The notes: generated from the letters alone by a model not told the origin. A DNA stretch of 64,000 nt from Vandiemenella viatica (GCA_031002005.1 CM061921.1:127626597-127690596); one strand, 5' to 3'. Shown: positions 11,830 through 23,540, numbered from the stretch's first letter. Translations and numbers: made by a program.

Positions 11830-12843
11830 TCTCAGTAGGAGGCCTTTCGTCAATAACAAAATATACAAAGACGAAGTTTACGCTAACTACGCACTTTAAA
11901 TTTGCACTGGAGGTATTACTTCACGTAACGATTCCGACCAACGACTGCAGCTGCTGCTACTGACAAACTAATATGCAAGGATGAAGTTACAACTAACTAC
12001 ACACTTTTAATTAAATTATCACTAGAGGTAGTACGTCACGTAATGGTTCCGACGATGGCTGCTGCTAGTAAAAACTATACAGAGACGAAGCTAACCACAC
12101 ACTTTGAATTAAAACTCTCACAGAAGGCACTATTCCCCGTAACGGCTGCCGAAGAACGTCTGACTACTGGGGCTGCTAAACAAATACGCAAAGATGAAAG
12201 AAAAGAAAACTAAACACTCTAAATTATATCACAACAGAAAGCACTGCCTCACGTAACGGCTGCCGAAGAACGACTGACTGCTGGGGCTGCTAAACAAATA
12301 TTCAAAGATGAAACAAAAGAAAACTAAACACTTTAAATTATATCACCACAGAAAACACTGCCTCACGTAACGGCTGCCGAAGAACGACTGACTGCTGGGG
12401 CTGCTAAACAAATATTCAAAGATGAAACAAAAGAAAACTAAACTCTTTAAATTATATCACCACAGAAAGCACTGCCTCACGTAACGGCTGCCGAAGAACG
12501 ACTGACTGCTGGGGCTGCAAACAAATATTCAAAGATGAAACAAAATAAAACTAAACACTTTAAATCATATCACCACAGAAAGCACTGCCTCACGTAACGG
12601 CTGCCGAAGAACGACTGGGGCTGCTAAACAAATATTCAAAGATGAAACAAAAGAAAACTAAACACTTTAAATTATACCACCACTGAAAGCACTGCCTCAC
12701 GTAACGGCTGCCGAAGAAAATGTAAAACAAAATGTAAACAACAAGGTTTTGCTGTTCATCAGACAAAAAGTGTCAATTTCAATAGATTTTGAAAACAGTG
12801 GTAGGGTTACCTCCAAAAAACAGGGTAACAACAGCTATTCTCA
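11830..12843 (-). promoter_or_regulatory. Tandem ~114-bp monomers forming the LINE leader
   Basis: The string CGTAACGG, within the longer motif 'CACGTAACGGCTGCCGAAGA', begins at 12138, 12252, 12366, 12480, 12593 and 12700. Spacings are 114, 114, 114, 113 and 107 bp. More diverged units lie near 11924 and 12036. Outer units are almost identical and units next to ORF1 are diverged, as in LINEs whose leaders grow by adding promoter monomers at the outer end. A further ~120 bp of non-repeated leader runs to 12843. Confidence 0.8.
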
Positions 12844-13021
12844 TAGTTATGTGGAACCATAACTACAGTTCACGTCACAAAATAGTGCAAATGGAGCTAT
12901 TCCTGACCACCATATAACTGCCTCAACCATAAGTCGTAAGTAGTATGTAGTTTATTATTAGTTAGTTATGTATATTAATTGTAATTTTGTTAACACCAAC
13001 ATGTATATATATCCACAGTCA

Positions 13022-13057
13022 CTGACGATGCCCCATTCCACAAGGGCGAAACGCGTC
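13022..13057 (+). ncRNA. Hammerhead-ribozyme-like core, right arm
   Basis: CTGACGA at 13022-13028, a GCCC/GGGC stem II (13030-13033 with 13044-13047) closing a ~10-nt loop, GAAA at 13048-13051, then CGCGTC with the expected cleavage after C13057. The ACGCGT between GAAA and the cleavage base is self-complementary. That suits the dimeric hammerheads with minimal stem III reported from Penelope-like elements. Flanking TCA/TGA could start stem I. One unpaired base (T13029) at the base of stem II is a departure from the consensus. Confidence 0.45.
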
Positions 13058-13108
13058 TGAGCTTACATCAATAAGACCAGTTGCTAATATACGGTGTTTT
13101 TATTTACA

Positions 13109-13325
13109 ACCATTCAGTAAGTTTTGGAAATTATAACACATCATGTATTATTTATACAGAAATTTTTTAACCAAATGTAGACAGTACTTTTCTCCTTGTT
13201 TCAAAGGAAAAGTGTGCAAACTTTCATCGAAATCGGATGAAAACTGTGGATTTGTATGAAGAACAAACAAACCAACCAACAAACAAACATATATACATAC
13301 ATTCATCTTTATATATATAGATTAG
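13109..13325 (-). repeat. Resumed flank of the S3 SINE after the foldback insertion
   Basis: Continues the repeat interrupted at 7623: 'TTATTTATACAGAAATTTTT', 'CAAATGTAGACAGTA', 'GATGAAAACTGTGGATTTGT', then a CAAA-rich tail ending TTTATATATATAGATT. The same module is at 13630-13822 and 20560-20766. Confidence 0.7.
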
Positions 13326-13329
13326 AGGA

Positions 13330-13822
13330 GATAACACACACACTGACTTCGAGAGACAAAAAATTGTACACTTACATAATTGTTAGACCGCATAAAATTT
13401 GCCAAGCATTTCGCCCCAAAATTTGTGGGTTTAATGTGGAATCCGTAAAACTGAGCATCCATAAATGGCTCATACGATCAAATATATATATATATATATT
13501 TAAAAATCTTTGACCCTATTGGGATTACATCCATCGGTAAACACATTAGTAAGCAAGCGCGTTAACCAATGGGCCACCAGCTCACTATAGTGTATGGAAT
13601 TACATAGTCTTCCACATCCTAAACATCGGTCTATGTTTGTTTCTGTAATTTTTCAGAATTACATTACAATATGACGGGAAATTATTCAACCAAACGTAGA
13701 CAGTATTTTTCTCCATGTATCAAAGGATAAGTGTGCTAAGTTTCATGGAGATCGGATTAAAACTGTGGATTAGTATGAAGAACAAACAAACACACATTCA
13801 CCTTTATATATTTAGATTTTTG
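13330..13822 (-). mobile_element. tRNA-derived SINE S3 with its flank module, copy 2
   Basis: An AC-rich start, the body ('CCGCATAAAATTTGCCAAGCAT'-type motif, here degraded), an (AT)n tract at about 13483-13500, and a weak tRNA-like head at about 13530-13590 (minus strand 'TGGCCCATTGGTTAACGCG'). The 'CAAACGTAGACAGTATTTTTC' flank module follows up to 13822. Confidence 0.6.
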
Positions 13823-13825
13823 CAG

Positions 13826-14402
13826 ATCACACACACACACACACACACTGACTGCAAGAGAAACAACGGATGATTGATCAATACAGCGTAAAAACGTGTA
13901 CACCTATAGCATTGTTAGACCGCGTACGATTTGAAAATCATTTCACCCCTAAATGTGTGATATCTACAGTTTAATATGGAATATGAAAAACTGACCGTCC
14001 AGGCATGGCTCATACGGTCAAAAACAATTCTTAAAAATATTTGCCTCCATCGAGATTTTAACCGGGAACTACTGTCGAAGCAGTTGTAAGCCAACGCATA
14101 ACTACTGTCCAAACAGTTCTAAGCCAATGCGTTAACCACTGATCTACCATGCAGCGATACTATACCGTACTACAGAGTTTTACACATCCTTACCGTCGGT
14201 CTATGTTCGTTTCGGTAATTTTTCTAAATTACTGGACAATATGTACTATTTATACAGAAAAAGTATCCTATGTCCATCCTAATGCCAAATCGCATCTCCT
14301 TGTCAAATTTCATCTCGATCAGATTAGCCGTTTAGCCCAACAAACGTAACAAACTGTCTGACCGAGAGACAGAGTTACTTTCGCATTTATAATATTAGTA
14401 TA
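13826..14402 (-). mobile_element. tRNA-derived SINE S3, copy 3, followed by an R1 tail
   Basis: (CA)n at 13829-13849, the 'ACTGACTGCAAGAGAAACAACGG' start, the body, and a tRNA-like head with a small internal duplication (14073-14160: 'AAGCAGTTGTAAGCCAACGC' and 'AAACAGTTCTAAGCCAATGC'). It is followed by 'GAGACAGAGTTACTTTCGCA' and TTTATAATATTAGTA, the tail of R1-type repeats (to about 14402). Confidence 0.6.
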
Positions 14403-14912
14403 GACTATCATTTATATATCATGCAATTATTCAGAAAATTGCGACTGGAATGCTGACCTTCTGCCGAGCTATTCATACTCCACATGATGAGCGATACGAA
14501 GTAATTTTAATGAAAAGAACTGTAAGAAGATATAAATAAATATAGTTATAGCTTGATGCTGATCAATCTGAATAAAATGCAGCACTCCGCCTCCTTATTG
14601 CTAGCTTTAGCGATAGGTTTCCCGATATCTCTTCTGGAAGAGAATCTACTAAAATGTAGGAGGAGCTAGATGAAATACCACATAACTAAGTTCTTCAATG
14701 AGCGAAGCTTCCACACTTTTCCTTTCCCGTATTTAATGTTATGTTCCCCGCACTGACTTAAGGAAAAAAATCATCTGGAATATATGGTAGAGGGCGCTAG
14801 ATGAATCGTTCCCCGGTTTAATTATTCAATGTACGGAGCTACTATGCGCTGAAGTTTCCTAGGATGGCGTGCATTGTACTACATTGTTAGGCAGTGCACA
14901 TATAGAGTCTTA
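14403..14912. other. No feature recognised
   Basis: AT-rich, no coding or repeat signal that I can identify. Confidence 0.5.
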
Positions 14913-16300
14913 GGATGCGTTTATGTTGGAGCTCTGATAAACGATGATAAGCGAAGAAAAGTGGAACATTGTTGACAATCGAGATGTTTACACTGAAGCA
15001 GCGCGAACAGCAACACATAGTAGCAGTGCATTTTCTTTGCTAATATCGGGGGTGGCTATCAACCGTTTGATAGGTGAGATTTTTATCAGGTCCCTTTTGT
15101 GGGACTGTAAATAGGAAAATTACCATAACAGATTCGTTTTAGGCAAATTGTAGGATGAAATGGCCACTAAATACAACACATAATTTTTAATGTTTTTTTT
15201 CAATTAGTACGATTTCCGTAATTTAAACTCATTTTAATGTGTGTACATTATAAACTTGAGATTAAAGTAAATATATATATATATGTATATTAATACAGCC
15301 AACGACAAACGGTAGCTACATAATTTACTGAAAAATATTTTTTCTTTTACAAGTAATTTAAATTATAAATATGAAATTAAATTCCTAATATGTAGATATC
15401 CGTACTAATTTATTTCAAGTTGTAAAAAAAGTAGAGTTTAAATAAGGTGCGGGTATTTTCTGCAGCTTTGTTTGGCCTTCCAACATTTCTTGGTGTCAAA
15501 TTCTTATGATTTAAAGTGCTAGTTAATTTAAGGTGATGTTCAATACCTTCTCTGGTATTGAACGTTATGTAGCAAAAAATGGCCTTAATAATATTGTCAG
15601 ATACGTCTATAGAAGTTTCTATTGTTATGGCTAAAATTCTCGATTTAAAATAAAGTATGCCAAAGGTAGATTCGACGGTTCTTCATTCTCTTGATATCCA
15701 ACCATTGAAGTATCCTCTGGCTGCATCTAAATATTGCCGATAAGGCTCTAATAAATTATTTCGAAAGTGGATAAGCTTCGTCACCTATCGAAACATGAGG
15801 TTCAGTGATTTCAGAATTTGGTAGAAGGATTTGGAATATTCAGACTTCCATCTGTTATAGAGCACCAGATCTAATTGTTTCACCGTCTCTCTGTTTACTA
15901 TTACCTCCAGCTTCAATGTTTATACATTTATAATTAGCATTGACCAATCCTTGCAGAACAATGGAAGAAAATCCTTGTAACTATGGAACATCAAGTCAGA
16001 GTGTGCAGGACAAGATATCTCTGACATTTTTTCCATCAGTAACGGCCATGCAATTTGGAAAATTACAAATATTTTAGTAATCTTCAGCTGTTTTTCCGAA
16101 ATCCTGTTCCTCTGGAATTATCATATGAAGTAGTTAAAGTATTTTCCATAATTATTTCTCATAAAATTTCTGAGACTGTTGCAATGCAACTCAAATACTA
16201 AAGGAATAAACTAGATTTCTAATTATTTCGCTGATTGACAATTACCTGCAATATAAAACACGAATCTAGGCTACTATAGAAGCTCCAATATAAACACTAC
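14913..16300 (-). mobile_element. Decayed PIF/Harbinger DNA transposon
   Basis: The ends are imperfect inverted repeats: GGATGCGTTTATGTTGGAGC at 14913 and, inverted, GTAGTGTTTATATTGGAGCT ending at 16300. The left end is preceded by TTA, the usual 3-bp Harbinger target, but the right flank no longer matches. The minus strand encodes a broken HARBI-type nuclease. A second, Myb-like ORF, usual in autonomous Harbingers, is not seen. Confidence 0.7.
15450..16150 (-). pseudogene. HARBI1-like transposase, DDE_4 family (broken)
   Basis: Read on the minus strand, about 15800-15600 contains 'SIGDEAYPLS', then 'NNLLEPYRQYLDAARGYFN' and 'RTVESTFGILYFKSRILA'. That is the C-terminal half of a HARBI1-type nuclease, with the second catalytic Asp (GDxAYPL) and the catalytic Glu (VE..FGIL). 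The upstream part (16150-15850) shows 'NANYKCINIEAGG' with stops and a frameshift. The protein would cut and paste the element; in this state it is inactive. Confidence 0.75.
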
Positions 16301-16809
16301 ATGAATAAAGAAATTGAGCTCTGCTTCTGTCGTCGCTCTCATCGTTTATAGCAATTCCAACATTGTGTCTAACGCGCGGCCCTTTTTACTGTTGAGAAAC
16401 AGTGTAGGTGGTTCAGTTGCCGTCAAGATATGGGAGGTTGGGACAGAAGTGTGTGATCATGACAATTTGCTATTAACAGACTTAATGACGTGAACAGAAT
16501 ATATGGACTAAGCACTCAGCCACGAGGCCACTGTAAGAAAAAAGATATTAAGGTGAAATATGTGTAAATTAATTGAAACCGGTCGATCTCGAAAGTGTCT
16601 CAGGTAGAACAAAACGGAACACCACGTCTTCAATTTAATTTGGGTGATAAGTCACGTAGAGTGGTACAAGAATTGTAGTGACGTCTACAGACTCTTGTCA
16701 AAGGAGTATTTTTCAGCCATGTAAGTGAATTCTGAGTTTCATTATAACACAGTAAAATGTCATGTTGCATAGCGCAAATTAGAGAAGGAAAAAAATATTA
16801 GTTTATTCT

Positions 16810-18560
16810 TATAGGGAGGCTCTTATTCTTCTCCTCAGCATTTATTCCAGTTCACTGGATTTTCCTTTAAGCCGCTCTTGTGCACATAAAGGTGAGGCAT
16901 TCACTAGCTACTGCTCCATGTCCTCCCGCAAGTTATCGAGCCAACGCTTCCTAGGTCCCTCGCTTTCTTTTCGGTCCTCAGGAATCACATCTAGTTCCGT
17001 TCTCGCAAACTAAAGAGTTTTTACTGCTTAGTACATGGCCATAAAATCTCAGACAAACCAATAACATTTTCAGGGAATAGAGCCACAAGAAATGCCAACT
17101 TGACGTTGTCATTCCTCATGCGGTACAATGTAGTACCTGCGGCCAGCGAAGCAACTTTTATTCGTGTGCTCAACATTCAGTGCCACTGGTCGAACGATGG
17201 TTGTATAAATCTTTGATTTAAGGAAAAGTTCCCCTTCCGCTAGAAAAGGACTCCAGTGACCTAATGCCACTTCATCCAGGCACTGTCTGACCATCCGAGC
17301 GAATTATTGTTTGCAGGTATTAGAACTCAGCTCACTTACAAAGTTCAACGCTATTTTAAAAGGCCGATCACTTACAGATTCATACTACTTGTACTCCGTC
17401 TTCCTGATGTTAATTCACAGGCCGTGATATTCAAGGAAGTTTTCCAACGTTGGATTTCTCAATCTAATACCCGACGAGACTTGCAGGTGACCATGATATC
17501 AACACAGAGAAATTTTCAGTTGTGTGGAGTGAGTAATTCTGCAGAAATGGTGTAGAGACAGAAGATAAACTGTAGCGGGGACAAAGCCAACCTCATATGA
17601 ACCCCAACTCTGATGGGAAAGGTTGCGGAGGTTCCTGCAACACATCGAACATAGCTGGTGACGTTCTGATATAGAAACTGTGTCCATTAAACATACGTAT
17701 ACTCCTGGTACCCCATGCTGTTTACGTACTTACCAGATTAGATCACGAGGTACCCCATCAAAGGTCTTTTCAAGATTCAGAAAGAGCTCTCCCTTTTCAT
17801 GGTACCTTTCTATGAGACGGCGGATGTCGTGAATAGCATCAATCGTTCCTGTGCCTATCATGAAACCACATCGATTTGGGGCAATCTTAACTATGTTCCG
17901 AAGTCGCGTATATATAAGGCGCTCAAAAATTATCATTCCTTGGCAAGTAGGCAAAGCGATAGATAATTGACGCAGACTAGCACATCTCATTTTCCTTTAC
18001 AAAAGGACACTAGTGACCCAAGTAAGGGTTTATGATCTTGTTTAAGGTTTTTGCTAGGATCTTTGCTACCTGTGATGCAAGCATCTTCCATACCTCTGTT
18101 TGAATACCACCAGTTCCAGTTGCATTTCTAATTTTAATTTTCTTCGGGGCAGTCTTAACTTCAGCAGATGTGATGGAAGTAACTGTGCAATACACAGGAA
18201 CCGCAGGTGGCAAAGGTTGGTGAGGATATTATTCGTTGTTGATATTTATGAACTGTTGGTTCCATTGGTTGAGTATTTCTGTTGGTTTCTGTAGAAACAT
18301 TTAATTTTCCTCCTTAATGGTCATTACATGTCATAAATCCTGATTGGGACGGTGACGATTCTTCCTTAGTCGGAAAATATTTTTTCTCCTTCCTGGGTGT
18401 TTAGCTTATTGCACATATTCCTTTAATGGTCAATATTTCTGTGAATCGCAATCAAGTCTAGATTTGAACCAGGTCTTGTAAGCTAACATCTTTGTCTTTT
18501 GGCACCTTGCCTTCTCGGGAAACTAACCGAGTAAAAATGGTTTTTACACATAACTCTTTA
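16810..18560 (-). mobile_element. RTE-like LINE, second subfamily (degraded 3' half)
   Basis: Minus strand. Linker with 'PTEILNQWNQQFIN' (about 18290-18240); reverse transcriptase start 'SAEVKTAPKKIKIRNATGTGG' (18170-18110); 'NRCGFMIGTGTIDAIHDIRR' (about 17880-17820), 'LFLNLEKTFDGVPRDLIW' (17790-17730); 'IRVGVH..LALSPLQFIF' (17610-17560); C-terminal 'LRFYGHVL' and 'RKRWLDNLRED' (about 17040-16930). These are RTE-clade motifs, but the subfamily differs from the four other RTE copies. The FADD box is not recognisable and stops are frequent. No endonuclease is preserved. Confidence 0.7.
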
Positions 18561-19870
18561 TCTGAAGCTGCAGAGGAACTAACAAAAAATGTAATTCATT
18601 TCCCAAGTACATTCATCCTGTGATTATAATATCAAATATAATAATAAATTTTAAAGACACTGAAATTTCGGCGAATAGAAGAGTTTTCTCCAACAGTACC
18701 ACCAGGATAGAAAATTGTTGAATTAGCTGCTAATGTCACATATATATCTACCAACCGCGAAGCCCCAATAACCTTATTAGAGTCGTTAAACAGGACGTTG
18801 AGGATTTCGGAGGGGTACCATTACTCTGAGACCTCGTAGAAAGAATATGCTGTAATAGGTGCACGATATAATAGAAAGCGAGAGACAAATATAGTTGTTA
18901 GACGCGAACCAACATTGAGAAAATTAAAATCTACCAACATACTGTTTCTAAAGTCTTTAGGTTATACTGTCATAAACGGAGGAATTACTTGATATATCAA
19001 CTAATGTCGATTTTGATAAGTCGGTGATACGCAAACAATATTTTACACACCAGCTCAATGTCGCAACGACATTTAATAACTATGCTGAAATTTGTTCACC
19101 TGTCCCGAATCAAGATACGTACACCTTGCCATGTGAACATGTAAGCTATCCCGGCAGGTTCCCACAAATGTAAGCTACCGATTATCGTCAGAAATGCTGC
19201 CAATTGTGAGCTGACCACTCCGTTAGTGGATTACGTCGTGTTATGTAGTCGAGAACGGCCAAATTTTCCTCTCTCAACACATGCAAGCCGTTTGCTCGGA
19301 TAATTTTAATTATTATTTCCTGGCATTTGACCGTCAAACAAATTAAGAGGTGTCATTACGACGTCTAGAAATGAAAACCTCACTGTTCTGGTAGAAATAT
19401 TACTGAATACCGTTGCTTGAAACAACTTTAAAACACTTATGTTACATTCGAACAAGTTTCAAATGCATTTCTCAAGCTATTTTGGCTTGTGTACAGAGAG
19501 CATGAATTCGCGCCATACAACCTTCTCCAAGCGGCAAGACACAAACCTGCCCGCGCCCTGCCATGTTAAAATGCAGGCGCCCAATCAAAAATCTCTGGCC
19601 GCCCAGCTGTGTTGGCCAGCGTCAGAGATTGTCCTTTAAGTATAACAACACTATGCTACCACAGTTACTAAACAAACTACACTCCATGCAAAGTCAACAT
19701 TATTACAAACATTTATAAACACATTCAGGATACTTATAGTTAATAAATGCAAAATAATTAAATAATAATAATAGCAAATTAATACTAAAATCATTGACGA
19801 TTATTGATAATGTTACATCTGCACCCACGTTTTACTACATAATTAATAATACATCGCAAATATTTGTTCA
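18561..19870. other. No feature recognised
   Basis: AT-rich, with a slightly GC-richer patch at 19500-19640. No protein motif, array or terminal repeat identified. Confidence 0.5.
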
Positions 19871-20235
19871 CTAGCCTCGTACCCGCGACTTCGTACGCGT
19901 GGATTAAGAATTTTTTTGCCAGAATTAAATATAAAAAGTTGTTGGTAACGAAGGATTGGTCCCAAACAATATCGAGTCGGCATAATATGACAGGAACGCT
20001 ATCACTATATCATTCTACAGTCGAACCTGCCTCTTGAAGAAAATCAATTTCCAACATATTTCTGTCACTATTCGATAAGATTTCAAAATTTCGTGACTAC
20101 AACTGTTAATCATACTGGAAAAATTATCCTGTGCCCTTCATACAGCTTTCCTTATAAAATTCCATCACAACTATAGAGCCATATAGTCGTCAAAACGTAA
20201 CAAAAAGACAGAGACTTACTTCCGTATTTATATTA
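19871..20235 (+). repeat. Interspersed repeat R1, copy 3 (most complete)
   Basis: Runs from 'TAGCCTCGTACCCGCGACTT' and 'CGTACGCGTGG' to 'CCGTATTTATATTAGTATT'. Best single copy for defining the family together with 6906-7263. Confidence 0.75.
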
Positions 20236-20766
20236 GTATTACTGTGGTTCACACTCACACACTGACTGCGAACAACACCTGAGGGATCATTATAACGTAA
20301 AAAAGTGTACACCTACAAAATTGCAAGACTACCTACGATTTGCCTCGCATTGCACCCCTAACTTTATAATATCTACAGTTTAACATTCAATCCAAATAAC
20401 CTACGGCCCAGGCCTGACTCTTACGATGAAAAACAATTTTTAAAAACCATAGCGTTTACGGAGATTTGAACCGGAGACCACGACGTTCGTAAGCAAGCTC
20501 TTTAGCCATTGAGCTCCCAGTTCACTACACGGAAACACGGTCTGGAGATGTCCACATCCAACGTGTCTGCTATCGCCGTATTTCGAAGTTATGAGACAAC
20601 ATGTGTTATTTATACAGATAATTTTTCAACCAAATGTAGACAGTATTTTTCTCCTTGTTTCAAAGGATAAGTGTGCAAAGTTTCATCGAGATCAGATGAA
20701 AACTGTGGATTTGTATGAAGAACAAACAAACCAACAAACATAACAAACATTTATATATAAAGATTT
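20236..20766 (-). mobile_element. tRNA-derived SINE S3 with flank module, uninterrupted copy
   Basis: AC-rich start at 20245, the body, a tRNA-like head at about 20520-20455 (minus strand 'GGGAGCTCAATGGCTAAAGA' as A box, 'GGTTCAAATC' as B box), then the flank module 20560-20766 with 'CAACATGTGTTATTTATACA' and a CAAA-rich tail. This copy shows the empty site into which the 7.6-13.1 kb foldback element inserted elsewhere. Confidence 0.75.
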
Positions 20767-20859
20767 GTCGGAATGCTCATACATTTCGTACAACATACAC
20801 AAATAAATTTTAAAAACGCACAAAATGTGACATTATAGCTATCTATTTCAGTCTGTTTG

Positions 20860-23540
20860 GCTTCAAACCAGTCCAATCTTGCCTGTGGAGGCACAGCCTA
20901 TTGTGGCAGAAAGAGATGTTGGGTATGGAGAAGAGGGATATAAGGATGACAGCGAGCTGATAACAGGTCGTAGGGGAAAATCGGTAAACAGGATGAAGGA
21001 GTCAGAAACTCCAGAAATGTTTGGGAAAAATAGGTTTGACTAGTTACCAGAGTCAGGAGGGGCGGAGCCTCATGTAGTTGCAGCAGTAGGTAAGGTGTAG
21101 CAGGCCTTTAAGAATAGGGGCGTGCAAGGAAGTAATAGGAAGAAAAGGGTTCTGCTGCTAGGTCACGGCAGAGGTGTAGGCCTTCTTTTGCAGGATTAGC
21201 TGGGCACAGGTTACCAGGTCACAAGTTTTTTTTATACCTGGTGCAACTTTAGGTCAGGTAATAGAGGATATAGGTTCACTTTGTAGGGGTTCACCAAGGA
21301 TGATTATCGGTGGGGATTTGAAATTAACAGGCGCCAAATGGGTGGGAAATAAGATTAATAACATAAACGGACAGAGATTTGCAAATACCTTAGTAAGGGA
21401 ACGAGGCTTTACACAAGTGGTTGACCAAAAAACAAGGGGACCAAAACATGTTGGATAACTTCCAAATAAAGCATGATGATAACGTAATCGGGTGTCAAGT
21501 AACTGAACGAATAAGTGATCACAATGCAGTTCTGATGGATATAAGGGGATTCAGCAAACCAGTAGCCAGAATTGAATGGGGAAATAGATACTATTATAAA
21601 TTTCACAAATCTTGGAACTGCAAAGATGTTTCATGGTTAATTTTATTAAATGGAATAATGGCACAAGTTCTGTGGAGAAAAAGTGTGAAGAGTTCAAGGA
21701 AATAATAAAATAGTGTGAAGAAATGTTTACTCCAAATTATAGAATAATGACAAGTACAGAACCTTCATACTATAACAGGGAGGTGAGGAGGTTAAAAGGA
21801 TTAGTGAGACGAGAACATAACAGAATTAAGAAACAGCAAGGCAGAATGGAATTCTTGAAACAACTAACCAAAGAATTAATAATGTCAAAGATACTGGATA
21901 AGGATGAGTTTATGATGAATATTATTAGTGCAGGGGGACCTCTGTCTGATGCATTTGGAAATTTCTATAGGTTTATCAGCAAACTGAGGCGAAGAGAGGG
22001 TAATGAGACAATTGTAGAGTAACTGAGGACATAAAAAAAAGGAAGAGTTATTAAGTAACTGGTTCAGTGAGACTATTAGGGGCAATAACTCAGGAGTCGT
22101 ATCAGAATAAGAGCCTATCCGCAGAGTTGGAGGTAAGAAAATTAGAAGTTTGAAATTAAATATGAAGATATCATGAAGGAACTAAGGAATCTAAAAAAGC
22201 TTAAAGGGGCCTGTGCTGGTAATATTACTACAGATGTCTTATAGATAGTAGGATGGGACATTAAAACATTATTTAAATTTAGTCTGGGTACTTGTTGATT
22301 ACCAGATGCGTAGAAAAGTGCGACAGTAGTACCGGTCCATAAAGGAGGGTTGACAAACAGGGTCGAAAACTATTCGCCAATTAGCTTGACAACAATGGCT
22401 GGTTAATAAAAGGAGAGATTAATATGCAACCATATTAAAAGTGTTTTTCAGTGGTTTTCAAGTCGTCAACATGACTTTAGACATCGAGATTCACGCGAAT
22501 CTCAGTTATCAGGCAATATACAACATATTTCTGATGAAATGGACAGGGGAAGTCAGGTTGATAGTGTAGCACTAGATCTTTCAAAGGCCTTTGACAGAGT
22601 GAACTATAAAATGGTTCTAAATAAGGTGAAAACTATTGGTGTTAATAAAAATATGATTTGCTAGTTAGAAGAATTGCGAAAAGGTGGAAAGCAAAAAGTT
22701 AGGGTAGGATATGCAACATCAAAAGAAGTAGGAGTGAAAATGGAGTCGCGCAGGGTAGTGTATTGGGACCACTGTTATTCGTTACTCTAATGAAAGATTG
22801 TGTTAATGGTTACTTGTCAGAGGTTAGATTGTTTGCAGATGATATAATGTTATAGACACGGATAAAAACTATAGAAGACTCTAAACAGCTGCAGGGTGAT
22901 CTGGATAGGATAACTAGCCGGCTGAGTCAACATGTGATGAAGATTAATGCAATGAAGAGCCAGCTTATTAGGTACACATATAAAAAGCAGGTAGTAGGGA
23001 AAGGGTTCGAAAGAATGATGAGTGGATGCACTAGAGACGTAAGGGAATTTGGATACAAAACTTTGGTCAGACCTCTGCTGAAATGTGGTTGTGTAGTTTG
23101 GTACCCACAATTTGGGTATCAAATACAGGAGTTGGAAGGGTTGGAGGACTGATAAATTTGTCTTTTGAAATTACCGCAAAATACAGTCGGTAACTAAAAT
23201 GATAAAGGATTCATTGGAGGATAGAAGGAGGAAGAATAGGGTCATGGGAATGTACAAGGCCTACACTGTAGATGAAGCATGGAAAGATATTTGTGGGAAA
23301 ATTAAGAGAGGTGCTTGGATGGGTAAAGTTGACCATGACCACAAGCTTGCGCTTGATTTCTGGCATCAGAGTGTGGGAAAATTTTCTTTCATAGGAAAGG
23401 GTGTATGGGAGTGAAATATTTGCCTAGAGAAGTGATGAATAATTTAACAGAAATACTGAAAGAAATTAAAGTAAAAATTAGTAGAGGGCAAAAGTAGGAT
23501 GGAAGAGGAAAGGAGAAAGACACTCAAAACTGCTCACTGC
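20860..23540 (+). mobile_element. CR1/L2-like LINE, second subfamily (plus strand, degraded)
   Basis: Plus strand. Endonuclease region with 'IIGGDLKLTGAKWV' (about 21303-21345) and 'ERISDHNAVLMDI' (about 21507-21545). The linker follows ('TEPSYYNREVRRLKGLVRRE', 21758-21820). Reverse transcriptase with 'VDSVALDLSKAFDRVNYK' (22560-22610) and 'RLFADDIML' (about 22827-22853; catalytic FADD intact, stop right after). The C-terminus has 'YKTLVRPLLKCGCVVW' (23055-23100) and a tail ORF at 23199-23414. Multiple frameshifts throughout. The leader (20860-21200) is G-rich without a recognised domain. Confidence 0.7.

Larger units (their letters stand above)
7922..12843 (-). mobile_element. Full-length CR1-group LINE with tandem 5' monomers
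   Basis: Minus-strand non-LTR retrotransposon inserted exactly at the tip of the foldback hairpin. The 3' end is a (GATGTA)n tail (plus strand TCTACATCTACATC, 7921 onward). The 5' end abuts a 7-bp target duplication, TAGTTAT, at 7915-7921 and 12844-12850. Order on the minus strand: monomer-rich leader (12843-11772), coiled-coil plus esterase ORF1 (11771 to about 10720), AP endonuclease, reverse transcriptase, C-terminal region. An SGNH esterase in ORF1 and a microsatellite-like tail are typical of the CR1/L2 group. The coding regions carry several frameshifts. Confidence 0.8.
7624..13108. mobile_element. Foldback element with hammerhead-like arms (Penelope-like?), split by a LINE
   Basis: Long inverted arms at 7669-7921 and 12851-13108 (about 250 bp each, roughly 90% identical by eye). 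If the LINE at 7922-12843 and one copy of its 7-bp target duplication are removed, the arms meet as a single hairpin of about 550 bp. The left side carries a further 45-nt extension (7624-7668) absent from the right side. A perfect 12-bp target duplication (ACCATTCAGTAA) lies outside that extension. Each arm contains a hammerhead-like core. One-sided extensions, inverted terminal units and hammerhead motifs are known from Penelope-like elements, but no Penelope reverse transcriptase is present, so this is a non-autonomous derivative or an unrelated foldback family. The outer arm sequence (CACCGTCTATTA..) is shared with 39451-39910. Confidence 0.75.

Noticed and set aside
11830..12720. Regularly spaced repeats that could suggest a CRISPR array
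   Set aside because: The whole 114-bp unit is repeated, with no unique spacers, and it sits in the leader of a LINE in a eukaryotic genome.
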